DNA from: Polydactylus sextarius
Lineage: Eukaryota; Chordata; Actinopteri; Polynemidae
Length of the DNA: 64,000 nucleotides
Assembly (NCBI GenBank): GCA_016801845.1
Contig: CM028906.1
Location: 18,165,001 to 18,229,000 of the forward strand
Direction of reading: 5' to 3'
A program made the translations under genes and the position numbers. Positions 30,861-40,954 of the stretch are shown here, one piece after another (the first letter of the stretch is position 1; each line of letters starts with the position of its first letter). Under the pieces are notes generated by a model. It saw nothing but the letters and a program-made list of their open reading frames with translations, searched no databases and was not told the DNA's origin.

Positions 30861-33800
30861 TTTGTGTGTGTGTCTTTTCTACAGACTACAGAACTCAGTG
30901 GTGTTTTAGACATTTTCATTTTTTACCTCTGACATCCTTGTCGTTCGGAGGAAAACGTGCTGATCACAGTGTTGACACCTGCAGACTCGCTTTTACTTTC
31001 TGATGCTATGACTCAGCAGCTGAACGTCACAGGTTCCCACTGATTTTTCAGGTTAAAGCTACGGATCAACAGCGTCACACGAGAAAACAACGTTGTTCTG
31101 TCAGTGACTCTTTTCTCTGTCCGTTGTCTCAGACACAGAAACTTATGTTGTATCTCCGCATTTCTCTGAAGCGCGAGACGACAGCTGTTATCTGGACGAC
31201 GACTTTTTTAAAAACATCAAAAAATGTTGTTGAAAATATCCAAAACACGTCGGAGTTAGGTAGATGCTCTCCATCCAGCTGTTTCCTTGATGCTTCATAA
31301 ATCCACAGATGTGTTTTTTATTTGAACTGATGACAGATGAAACAAACAGTCGCTTCCTTTACACACAATAACGACACAAATTTCATATTGTTTCCACATT
31401 GTCAGTCATGTGATATGTGTCAGTCCACTCTGGACTTTTTAAACAAAAGACAAAGCGCTTCCCTTTGAGCTGATGCTCTTTTTGTGTCCTCCAAAGCACC
31501 TGGTTTTTACTGGGCCTCACATGAGGCTCTGGTTTGTGTCTGACGCTCACTTGCATGTTGGCAGCAAATGTCTGTGTGAAGTTATATGGACGTGTTCCCC
31601 GGGTCAATAACATGTCAAACACCTGATAGACTTAATTTAACTAATTCATTTCTCACTTCACTAATGCTTATAGATGTCATACATGTTATACATATTCATG
31701 GTCTGTTTTTGTACTTTTACTAATATTACACACTTCCTTTTTTTTTTTTTTTTTTTCTTTTTTTTTTTTACAATTTATAGCAGGATCATATTTTAGCTTC
31801 GTGGTTCACGTCATCAACATGTGTGCAACAAGTTCAGGTGCGTCAGTCTCCGACTATTTGAAAATAAAAGATATGAGACAAACTTCAAGATGTAAAATGT
31901 GACAAAATAAAGGTAAAACAGCCTCACAGTTGGATATTAATACAATTCAACTGTAATTAAATATCTAAGTTTAATCCTTTGATAAATAATTACTAATAAT
32001 TCTTAAGGTGATTGCAAAGTAACTTCAGCTCAGTAAATGTTTATGTTTCAACTGTTTCCTTTAATCTTGTTAAACCTGGTCACAGAATGTAAATTTCCTT
32101 ATTGATAAGTGTTTGAGTGAAACCAGTTGAGAACTGTTTATTCTGAGGTGGTTCCAGACGATGGTTACAGGAGGAAGAGAAACTGTTGGAGCTGCTCTCA
32201 CTTTAATCAGCTGCAGCTGGATGTGGTGTTTTTCGCTGCTGTTATTTCCTGCTGAGAGAAACTAGGCCAGTTCTGTTGTTTTTTTCTGTTCTCCTGGTAA
32301 CAACAACCTCAGTGATTAAACCCCGATGGAAAACTCCTGAACCTGATCTGAGCCCAGTGTCTAACCATTAATTATAATGTGTCAAACTCAGTGTTTTTAC
32401 TGGTTTCAGTCTTGGCACCTGAAACCAACGTGTCCAACGTGTCCAACGTGTCCCTGATGCAGCTTCCTCTGTCTCTCGGTCTTTCTGTTCTTCCCTAAAG
32501 AAAGACACAGACAGACAAGCAACAGTATGTTGAATCTATATTGTATCTTTTATGTTGTGTGTTGTTTGAATGTGACCTGCTGAGGTCACAGCTAAGTCCA
32601 TGTGGAGACAAAGCAGGAGCCTCCAGCAGCATCATGGCTCCTCAGTGTCAGACTCTGGCTCCATATTCAGTCCGAGCTGTGTAGACTGGAGCTAAAGTTA
32701 GAAATCAGAGTCGTTATAAATAGATGTGAGCTGTCGGAGATCTGCAGGTCTGAGCTTTAAAACTGCTGCAGAAGTTACAGAGGACAGAGCTCAGCATCAT
32801 TTTAAGTCACAAATCCAGTAACACTGAGTTCAACTCAAGCGCCAAGGATGAGAAAATCTCTGCAGCTTTGGATGAACTTCAGGATGGATCGTTTTTTCAA
32901 ATCTGATTAAAAACCACATTCACATCCCCATGTGATGATTGACACTGACACTGAGCAGCAGTATCACTGAGTCTCTAGAAGATATGAGGAGCCTCTGAAG
33001 AGACTCAGCCATCACCACAGAGAATTATTGGACTTTAATTATATAAAAAAAATAAAATGAAATAAATAATAATAATACATTGTGTGTGTGTTAATATAAT
33101 TCCTTTGTTTCTGTGAATAATTCAAAAAGAAAAAATGATTCTGTGAAAGTGACACAAAATATCATCTGATAGTTAACTGCAAAAACTAAAATACTTTGTT
33201 CAAGTTGTTTGACTAATTAAATATAATTAATGGAATATGATTAGTTTCCCCACTCAAAAAAAAAAATCCTAAATGTATTCATATTAATGATTCATATTCA
33301 GTGTCCTTGTGACAGAGCAAGTCACAAGGACTGTTCATTTTACATTTTGTTTGGTTTTACTGTGCATGCCAGTTATTACGTCATAAAAAAACAGTGAACT
33401 GAATTAAACTGCTGTTTTCTGCTCAGTGCACAGCAACCTCAACAGCAACCTCAACATGTGACATTTTATTTTGGAAACCTTAAATTCAGACCAGTTTTAG
33501 CTTCTGAGGCTAAAAGGAGGATTCAGACCAAATCAGGAGAAAATAAGAGTCACTGAGATTCAGTTATTGAGTCACATGACGAGTTTTGGCCTTTTGTCTG
33601 AAGAGCTGCATGTTTCCTCTTGATGTTTCACAATGCTTGGTGTTGTTGCAGGCGTAAGTTGTTTTAATAATAAAACATGATAAAAGTCAATGTCAAATGT
33701 CAATTTTGCCAGATCGGCAGCAGAAGTGAAGACCAAAGTGTTTCTCTTCAACACAAACCTGTGTCTGTTGGTTACTGAAGTTTATTAACCACAAACAGAC

Positions 33801-35922
33801 TCTGTGAACCTGAAACATGAGTATGTATCATCGATCACAAGAAGTTTCACCATCAGTGTCAGAATCATGTTTTCAGAGGAAATACACAAAGATAGACAGG
33901 CGTATGTTTCACATGAGACGTGACATGAAATATAATCAGCAGCTTTGTGTTTTCTTGTTCGGTGCGTGGTGGCGTAAACAGCCTCTTCACAGTGAAGCTC
34001 GTCCTGCAGCAAATGTTCTGTAAATGAACAGGCTTTGTTCAGAGGAGCAAACAGCAGCACGGGCCACACTTCAGAGTAGGAGAAGTCCTTTGATATTAAT
34101 GGATTTACGTATTTTGAGCCTGAAAGTGGATTTGATTTATGCAACAATTACCAGAGGTCTCGAGATCACAGTGCGATTCTTCTCAGGGTTGAAGGAGGAG
34201 GAGTTAGGGCAGGTTGTGACACATTCAGCATCCTCACTGTTTGTTCAAACCCTCAGTTAATCTCACTCATGATGAACAGAAATACACAAATGGAGACTCA
34301 AACTTTTAGGTTAATCTGTTTACTATGAACAGGTGATACAGGATCACAGGTAAAATGGCAGGTGAATTTCATACTGAATGGGAACGTTGTGAAATGATTG
34401 TTGGTCTGTTTGTGAGTATTAAAGGATTTATGTTAAATTTTAAACCTGCAGATGTTTAACTGGAACATGAGATAAGATGAAATCTGATCAGATGGAGACA
34501 TGTCCTGACTGCATGTGGAGCGTTGCTCATAATTAGATTATTAGGATTGTAAACTGAGCCTTCAGTGACTGTTTGTTGATGGTTTACTGACACTCACTCC
34601 TTCTGATTTATTATTAATGGAGGGTGGCAGTTTTTAACGACTTACCCAACGGTTGTGACCAATGTGCTGATGGTTTATTACTCTCGAGTTTCACTGATTG
34701 ATGAACAACATGTTTGTCTCAGCTGCTTCCACAGACTGAACCTGCAGTTCTTGGGCTGAAGTCAGGTGATAAATCTGGATGAGAGCGTGATGAACGTGAT
34801 GTTTTCCTTCCTCTGCTGTTGTGCCTCTGAGCAAGACACACTGTGGCTGACAGACTGCGATCAGACTGTTTGCACTGGACAGCTGCTGACTCTGCAAACA
34901 GAAGCTGCATGAACAAGGAAACTGAACGTCAGCTGCTCATTTACATGAGATGTTTCATTTGTTAAAACCTGCTGACGATCAGTTCTGATATGTAACTTAT
35001 AGTTACTGAATATAAACTTGTATCTCTCTGAGACACAGGTTTATTTTACATAACAGTTTGTGTCACACTAGCAGCAACTGATTTTTATTTATTTATTTTT
35101 TATAAAAGGATTCACTGTTAATAGACCAAATGATAGTTCTGCTGCAAATATAAAAGCAACCACACGTTTGATTTAAGAGTGATGGGTCTATATTTACTCA
35201 CACTTAATTCACAGATTGTGTTTTGAGTCATATCCAGTATCAGTTCCCAATCTTTACTGCAGGACATTTCTGTTCTCTGTCAGACTTCACTGATCCAACA
35301 ACAATGTGTACCAACACAGAACAGACCATTCAGTACAAACTGCACACGTGACACAAAAAATCTGATCTGTTACCTTTGGCCTGGACCTGCACTGAGAACA
35401 GGTCCTCGCTGCTGCACTAGTGTCTCCTGCTGGTCGGTCTAAACATTTAGAAACCAGGACAGGAGGGTGGAGGAAAATAAACTAAAAACAGTGACAGAAA
35501 TATGATTTCAGAAGTTAAAAAAAAAGGATGCTGATGTGCATCTTAATGATCTCAGATAATGAAGCAAACTAAATGTTGACTCAAACTATGAAGTTGCATG
35601 AAGAAGGCAAAAACATCTCCATTCAAGCTGTTATGTTTGCAGGTTGCCAGGTCGCTGTTGTGTGGTTGCAGTGAATCCCTGGTGATTTACTCAAACAGGA
35701 AATTCTCACGAGTGTTAGTGTTTCACCTGAGACTCACCTGCGTTAACAGCACAGTCTCTTAGAGAAGAGAGAAGCTCTGCATTACACGTTCATCTCCTTT
35801 TGTCAAACTGAACTGCAGCCAGGGATAAATTTGGTTTATCTCTGGTTTCAGATCAGATGATTCTGTTGAGGCCTTCACTGCTTTGAGATGATGTTTCCTT
35901 GGACCAAATAGAGAAACTGAAG
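30861..35922. other. Intergenic region between MAPK6 and USP50-like gene
   Basis: I see no coding exons on either strand. The region is A/T-rich with long poly-T (31738-31769), a 9-bp triplicate CAACGTGTC near 32427, and a perfect 11-bp hairpin at 33303-33331. The USP50 promoter should lie toward the right end, but I see no TATA box or GC box that singles out a start. Confidence 0.5.
33303..33331. repeat. Perfect 11-bp inverted repeat (hairpin)
   Basis: GTCCTTGTGAC, a 7-nt spacer, then GTCACAAGGAC form a perfect stem. There is no terminal duplication or gene context to explain it. Confidence 0.6.
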
Positions 35923-37130
35923 ATGAAGGCGAAGGCTTTGTTGGTGCAGGAGTGCACATGGACGTCAGAGGAGTGCCACCCAGTGGACGACCTGCAGAGA
36001 GATGCTCCGAGAGAGAGTCTCTGTTTGCCAAATATCTTCAGGTCCAAAAAAGTCAAACCGCTGTCGAGGACTCAGAGCAGCTTCAGTCACCAGGTTTACT
36101 ACTCGAGCAGAGAGCTGGTGATGGAGGTGCTGGACAGAGGTGCCATCCGGGAGCTAGTCAGAAGAGCTGGCAGCCTGAAGGCAGGAATTTCCCGTCCGTC
36201 CCACAGTCACAGTAAAGACCAGAGCACAGATCTGTCTGAGGAAGAGTATGTCGAGGCACTGACATGGATCTCTATAGTCCTGCAGAGCGGTCTGTCAGCA
36301 GGACACGACTGCAGCCTCAGCTCTGATCTCACATTAAAGCTGGATGGATGGCAGGCAGTCCTGAAGAGAAACAGCTTCCAGAACAACGTCCTCTCTCTGA
36401 CTAGACTGGATGATGAAGAAAAGCTGGAAGTCCTCTCTGCTTTCTGTTGCCACGTAGGCAGACGCTACCCAGCATTATACACTCCAGGTCCAAATCTGGC
36501 TGTGAAGAAATACCGACTGTCCTTCCAGGAGAGTCCCTGCCCTCTACAACTCGCCCTCCTTTGTGACTTGAGCTCAGGGTTCATCTGCAACATGTATCTG
36601 TACAGCACAGAGCAACTCCAGAGGCGCAGTAGGAAACCTGTGGTTGAACAAGTGGTCGAACTCCTGTTGAGACCTTTCTGCAGCAGCAGACACCTGGTGC
36701 AGCTGGACTGTTCAGCCTGGATGGAGGGTGGACTCACAGATCTCTGCTCCAGCTTTGGGGTCAATATTAATTTTGTTCCCAGTTTCAAAAGACGAGCCAC
36801 CGATCCGGCCTCATCTCCACCTCAGCGTCCACCAACAACTGACCTTGCCCACCTGCAAGGCTGGACCGGCCCTGCTCTGCTCGCTCCGTCAGACCCCAGA
36901 GGATCAGAGCTGGATGTGTTCCTCCCAGGCCTCTGGGTGGCACTACATGTGATCTGCATCAATACGTTCATTCTGCACTCGATGCAGAGTCAGAGCTGCG
37001 TCCACCTGACACAGTTCACCAGGACTCTGGCGTCTCAGCTGGTGACAGACGGCAGCGTCACTGTGCCGCCGCTGCCTCGGCTGAACAGCAGCTTGTACCA
37101 CGACACAAGTTCAACTGATCCTGAACAAAG
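35923..37130 (+). mobile_element. Domesticated piggyBac (PGBD-type) transposase remnant forming exon 1
   Basis: One uninterrupted 1.2 kb coding exon matches the piggyBac DDE layout from the N-terminal helical region (YYSSRELVMEVLDR; EEEYVEALTWISIVLQSGL) through the RNase H-like core to the last conserved helix before the third acidic region. It is intronless, as expected of a captured DNA transposon ORF. The frame stays open through the splice donor and stops only ten codons into the intron. Terminal inverted repeats and TTAA target-site duplications were not recognised. The family assignment comes from recalled motif order, not a profile search. Confidence 0.7.
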
Positions 37131-39602
37131 GTTGGTGTTTCAGCATCAGGTTAACAACTAAAATGAAAAAGGTGCAGATTTAATATCATTCAGAAACATT
37201 TGATCTCTAACATTTGTTTCTGTTTTACATCAACACTCACTGAAAAATGTCGCAGAACAAGATTCACTCGAAAGCTGTTGATTTGTCTGATCAACAACCA
37301 GAAATATAATGATGAATATTTAATGATAAGTGAACTTTTCATCACTGTAATTATTTTCTGTTGATGAACTGAACTATTTAGCAACAGTACTAGTCAGCAA
37401 CAGTACTGATGGTGTGCACAGGAATCAGAGCTGGTTTACGTTCTGCTTCCTCAGGTCTGAATCTTTACGCTGTGGTCAAATGATGGAAACACTGAGGCTG
37501 CAGCGGCTGAACACACCTGGAGTGTGTGGGTTGAATAACTCTGGAAACTCCTGCTACTTGAATGCTGCGCTGCAGTGTCTGTGCTCCACTGTTCCTCTGG
37601 TGGAGCATCTCCTCAGTCAGGACAATCGCAGGGCACTGGCAAGGTGAAGAAACCTGCTGCTCCCTTTTAGTCAAATTTAACTGCTGGTTCAACATCTGTT
37701 TAGACATTTAATATCTGTTGATGCAGGTGCCGCATGGCTGAGGTGTTTGTCCGCCTACTGGAGCAGATGTGGCTGGGCAGCCGCTCCAGGTGTACCCCAG
37801 TGGAGGCCAGGTCAGTGCTGAGCTCCATCCTTCCTCAGTTCGACAACTACTCCCAGCACGACGCCCAGGAGCTGTTGCTCTTCCTGCTCAACGCTCTGCA
37901 TGACAACCTCAAAAAGGTGGAGTGTCCTTCATCTGCTCAGTCACTACAATTTGGGCTGTGGCTTCACAAACAATGAATCTGTGTCTGTGTGTTTGAAAAG
38001 GTTGCAAAGCGTCAGATTCGTTCCTCAGTGCAACAGTTGAGACAAAACCAAAACTGCTCCACAGCAGCAGGAGAATCTACGATCATCTCACATCTGTTTG
38101 AGGGTCAACTGAGCTACATGACCCTGTGCATGCACTGCAGCCTGAAGGCTCACAGCAAGCAGCCCTTCACTGTGCTGTCGCTTCCTATTCCAAAAGGCAA
38201 CAAATGCTCCATTCAGGTACATTTATAACCGACCGTTGTAAAGGAACAGACTGTTCCTTTGCTATCTTGTCATAAAGGAACTGGTGTTGTAAAAGAACAG
38301 TCTGGTTGTAGAGATCCTTTACACCCAGACTGTTCCTTTACAACCAGATTGTTCCTTCACAGTAACCATTTCCTTTACAAGACAGCACACATCATATGTT
38401 AACATCCTTCAGTTCTGTCTCTCGTTCTCTGTTGTGGACCAGGATTGCTTGTCGCTGTTCTTTGAGCAGTCAGTCCTAAGTGGAGCAGATCAGATGATGT
38501 GTTCAGTCTGTGACCTGAGAAGAGAAACTGCAGTTCTGACCTGTTTGGACAAACCACCTGAGATCCTGATGCTGCACCTGAAACGGTGGGTGGAAGATGT
38601 TAAGATGTTCATCATAGGAAAGAATGAACGACTTAGACTCAGATCTTTAAACATCACGTCACCTGAGCTGCAGTTTGATTGTCAGTGACCTAGAAAACAA
38701 TAGTTGACAGTTATAATCGGTTGAATTGATCGTTTTATATGTGATAGCTGCTAATAAAACGTGAGGCGTCAGTCTCATTAAAACCAGACGGTTCATCAAA
38801 ACAATGAGCGACGCTCAGGTCTTAACCACTGAGTAATGTCTTCTGTGTAAAAAAGTTTTTATTGACAAATAATGATATATTCTGGCAGAGCCTTCAGTCT
38901 GCACTAACACCAATTATGTTTCTTATGAAAATCTGCAAATTGGTGAAAACTAAAACACCTTGAGATCATTGTTGTTCATGTTCCCTGCAGGTTTGGCTGT
39001 AAAGGGAAGAACCAGGTGAAACTGAGGACAAATGTCGTGTTTCCAATGAAGCTCGATCTCACTCCGTTTCTCTCCAGCTCAGCGCAGAGCGACTTGTACT
39101 CATCGTATCGTCTCTACGCTGTTGTGGTGAGAAAATGTCTAAAAGCATATAATAAGAATAATAATAAGAAGAGTAAAATGTTTTTAAGCTGCAGGTTTGA
39201 TGGACGTGAATTCAACAGGGAACAGCTGGTTTCTTCAAACTGAGAAGTGTAGATACACATTTGTTAAATATGCAGATGTGATATTACTTATGTCACAATA
39301 CAGTAACTATACTAACTATAACTAACTGGCTCAGTCCTTTATTCTTTCTGGATTCTGATCTCTTCACATATAACATCACTAACATTTTTAATAAAATCTG
39401 TCTCCTGCTGCAGAACCACATCGGTCACCTGAACACGGGTCACTACACAGCGCTGTGCCACAGCGCTCTGACCCAGAGCTGGTACTGCTTTGACGACTCG
39501 GCCGTCACCGAGGTTCAGGACAGATTCATTCAGTCTCCAAACGCGTATCTGCTGCTCTACAGCCGAAGGCCTTTTCAAAAGCCACAGATTCAGGGACTGT
39601 GA
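35923..39602 (+). CDS. usp50: USP50-like ubiquitin-specific protease with an N-terminal piggyBac-transposase-derived domain
   Basis: Seven exons join in phase into 756 residues: 35923-37130, 37455-37643, 37727-37916, 38001-38216, 38443-38585, 38991-39126, 39414-39602. The C-terminal half is a USP domain closest to USP50/USP8, with the Cys box (NNSGNSCYLNAALQCL, Cys436), zinc-ribbon CxxC pairs (CMHC, CSVC), the His box (NTGHYTALC, His704) and WYCFDD (Asp721/722). Residues 1-403, all in exon 1, follow the piggyBac transposase fold in order: YTPGPNLAVKKYRLSF (186), LLCDLSSGFICNMYLYS (213), HLVQLDCSAW (257), INTFILH (346). The first catalytic Asp position is Lys, the second region keeps an Asp, and the C-terminal zinc finger is absent. 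An in-frame TGA at 35884 limits the 5' side; the ATG at 35923 has A at -3. A shorter USP-only product could start at Met412/413. Tail to tail with USP8. Confidence 0.85.
38235..38378. repeat. Inverted-repeat cluster in USP50 intron
   Basis: Variants of GTTGTAAAGGAACAGTCTGG recur in both orientations. The clearest pair is 38286-38305 against 38325-38344, a 20-bp stem with a single mismatch and a 19-nt loop. Partial copies lie at 38235-38260 and up to about 38378. The cluster is confined to the intron 38217-38442 and may be a small foldback element. Confidence 0.65.
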
Positions 39603-39733
39603 CTTCCAAAACTTCAGGGAACTTCAGCTCCACATCTGAACAACAACATCTGAGGAGCCTGTTCTACTACAATGACTCAAATATAAATATAATTATTTTA
39701 CATTCTCCTCTGACGTGTGTTGCTACTGATACT

Positions 39734-39739
39734 AATAAA
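39734..39739 (+). terminator. USP50-like polyadenylation signal AATAAA
   Basis: The first AATAAA on the plus strand lies 132 nt after the USP50-like stop; a second TAATAAA follows at about 39800. It faces the converging 3' end of USP8. Confidence 0.5.
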
Positions 39740-40800
39740 CTTCACACAGTCATTGTTACAACAACAACAACACACACAAACAGTCATTTGAAGCAGTTTA
39801 ATAAATAGTCATATGAGTTGTTTAGGGTTAATATAATCATTATATCTGAAACAAAATGTTTTAGAGCATTTAAGAAATAAAATCAACATGTACAAGTAAA
39901 AAGAAAACAGATTATGATCTCATGCGAGGCGTTAAAACCAGTCAGAAAGCAGACGGTCAAGTCGTGCCACCGCACATCTCTGGTCCGTTCACAAGTCAGT
40001 CGGTCGTTTAGTCAGTCGTTGAGTCCTTCAGGCAGCATTAATTGACACCAACACTCTCATATCAGTGAATAAGGTCAGTTTGTCGTCTTCATATTCTTCT
40101 GGGTCGTTACTAATTTCACAGAAACAAAATAATCAGGTTGAAATTCAGCGTCCTCATACTGAGCGAAGATGATGCCAACTTATCCCAATAATATTTCCTC
40201 TAAATAGTTTTTGTCTTTGACTATAATCATGTAAAGAGTTAAGTATGTTTAAACAGAATAAACTCTACAACAGACTTTATAGAAGCGGGCTGATGTTTCT
40301 GGACCCATTTAGATCTGAGCATTGGTGGTTTAGAAGCATTCGCTGTTAATGCCTGCTGTTTATCAATGATTTCTACAGAAACAACTCAAATCAATTGCAT
40401 ATCGTGTAAATGCGAGAAGGTGGTTAATATGAACAAGCAACATCTCAGTTCCCTCTTTAAGAGGAAAAACTCATCACGTCATCTTATTGACTCCATCAGA
40501 AGTTAAACCCTAAAACTGCATGAATATGAATATGATGCTACTTTCAAGAAACATGATAAGAATTTGGTCACTTAACAGAAATTCACCTTGCCCTCAAGTA
40601 TTTACAAGTTTGAATGTGCAACATCAGCATTGGTATGTTTGTACATGCCATCTAACCGTTAACCTGGAGGACAGACTGCGTCCTCACTGCAACACCACTA
40701 GATGACCAGTAATGTGAAAAGACAGCATGTGTTAACAGCTATAGCGTCCTCTAGTGGCTGAAGCTTTGCACAGTGTTCCTTCACCGTCCTCCGCACTGGA
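39740..40800. other. Convergent 3' flank between USP50-like and USP8
   Basis: A/T-rich sequence without supported exons. It should contain the 3' untranslated parts of both converging genes. I could not fix the USP8 poly(A) site; only a weak minus-strand ATTAAA at about 39797 is seen. Confidence 0.4.
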
Positions 40801-40870
40801 TCAGACGGATGTCGGCCGCTCGCTCCACTCGTCCTCGCGTGAGCGCGACCAGTTAATCAGGTCCTCATAG
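40801..40870 (-). CDS. Possible alternative C-terminal exon of USP8
   Basis: On the minus strand a good polypyrimidine tract and acceptor (TTTTCTTTTCAAAG) are followed by 22 codons and a stop, rich in charged residues (YEDLINWSRSREDEWSERPT) and more GC-rich than the surroundings. Its phase fits a donor, CT followed by GTGATG, at the end of the USP8 last exon. Splicing there would keep the final Leu and replace the stop with this tail, across an intron of about 86 bp. The donor is weak, so chance remains possible. Confidence 0.3.
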
Positions 40871-40954
40871 CTTTGAAAAGAAAATCAGAAACAACCTGTT
40901 GGTTTGAGCAGCACTGCTCTAGTGTAGTGTTTCCTCTGCAGGTCCACAGCTCCA

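Noticed and set aside
35899..35925. Starting the USP50-like protein at the TTG at 35899
   Set aside because: TTG is not a normal vertebrate start; the ATG at 35923 is in frame with A at -3. The same reasoning moved the SLC27A2 start from 59030 to 58961.
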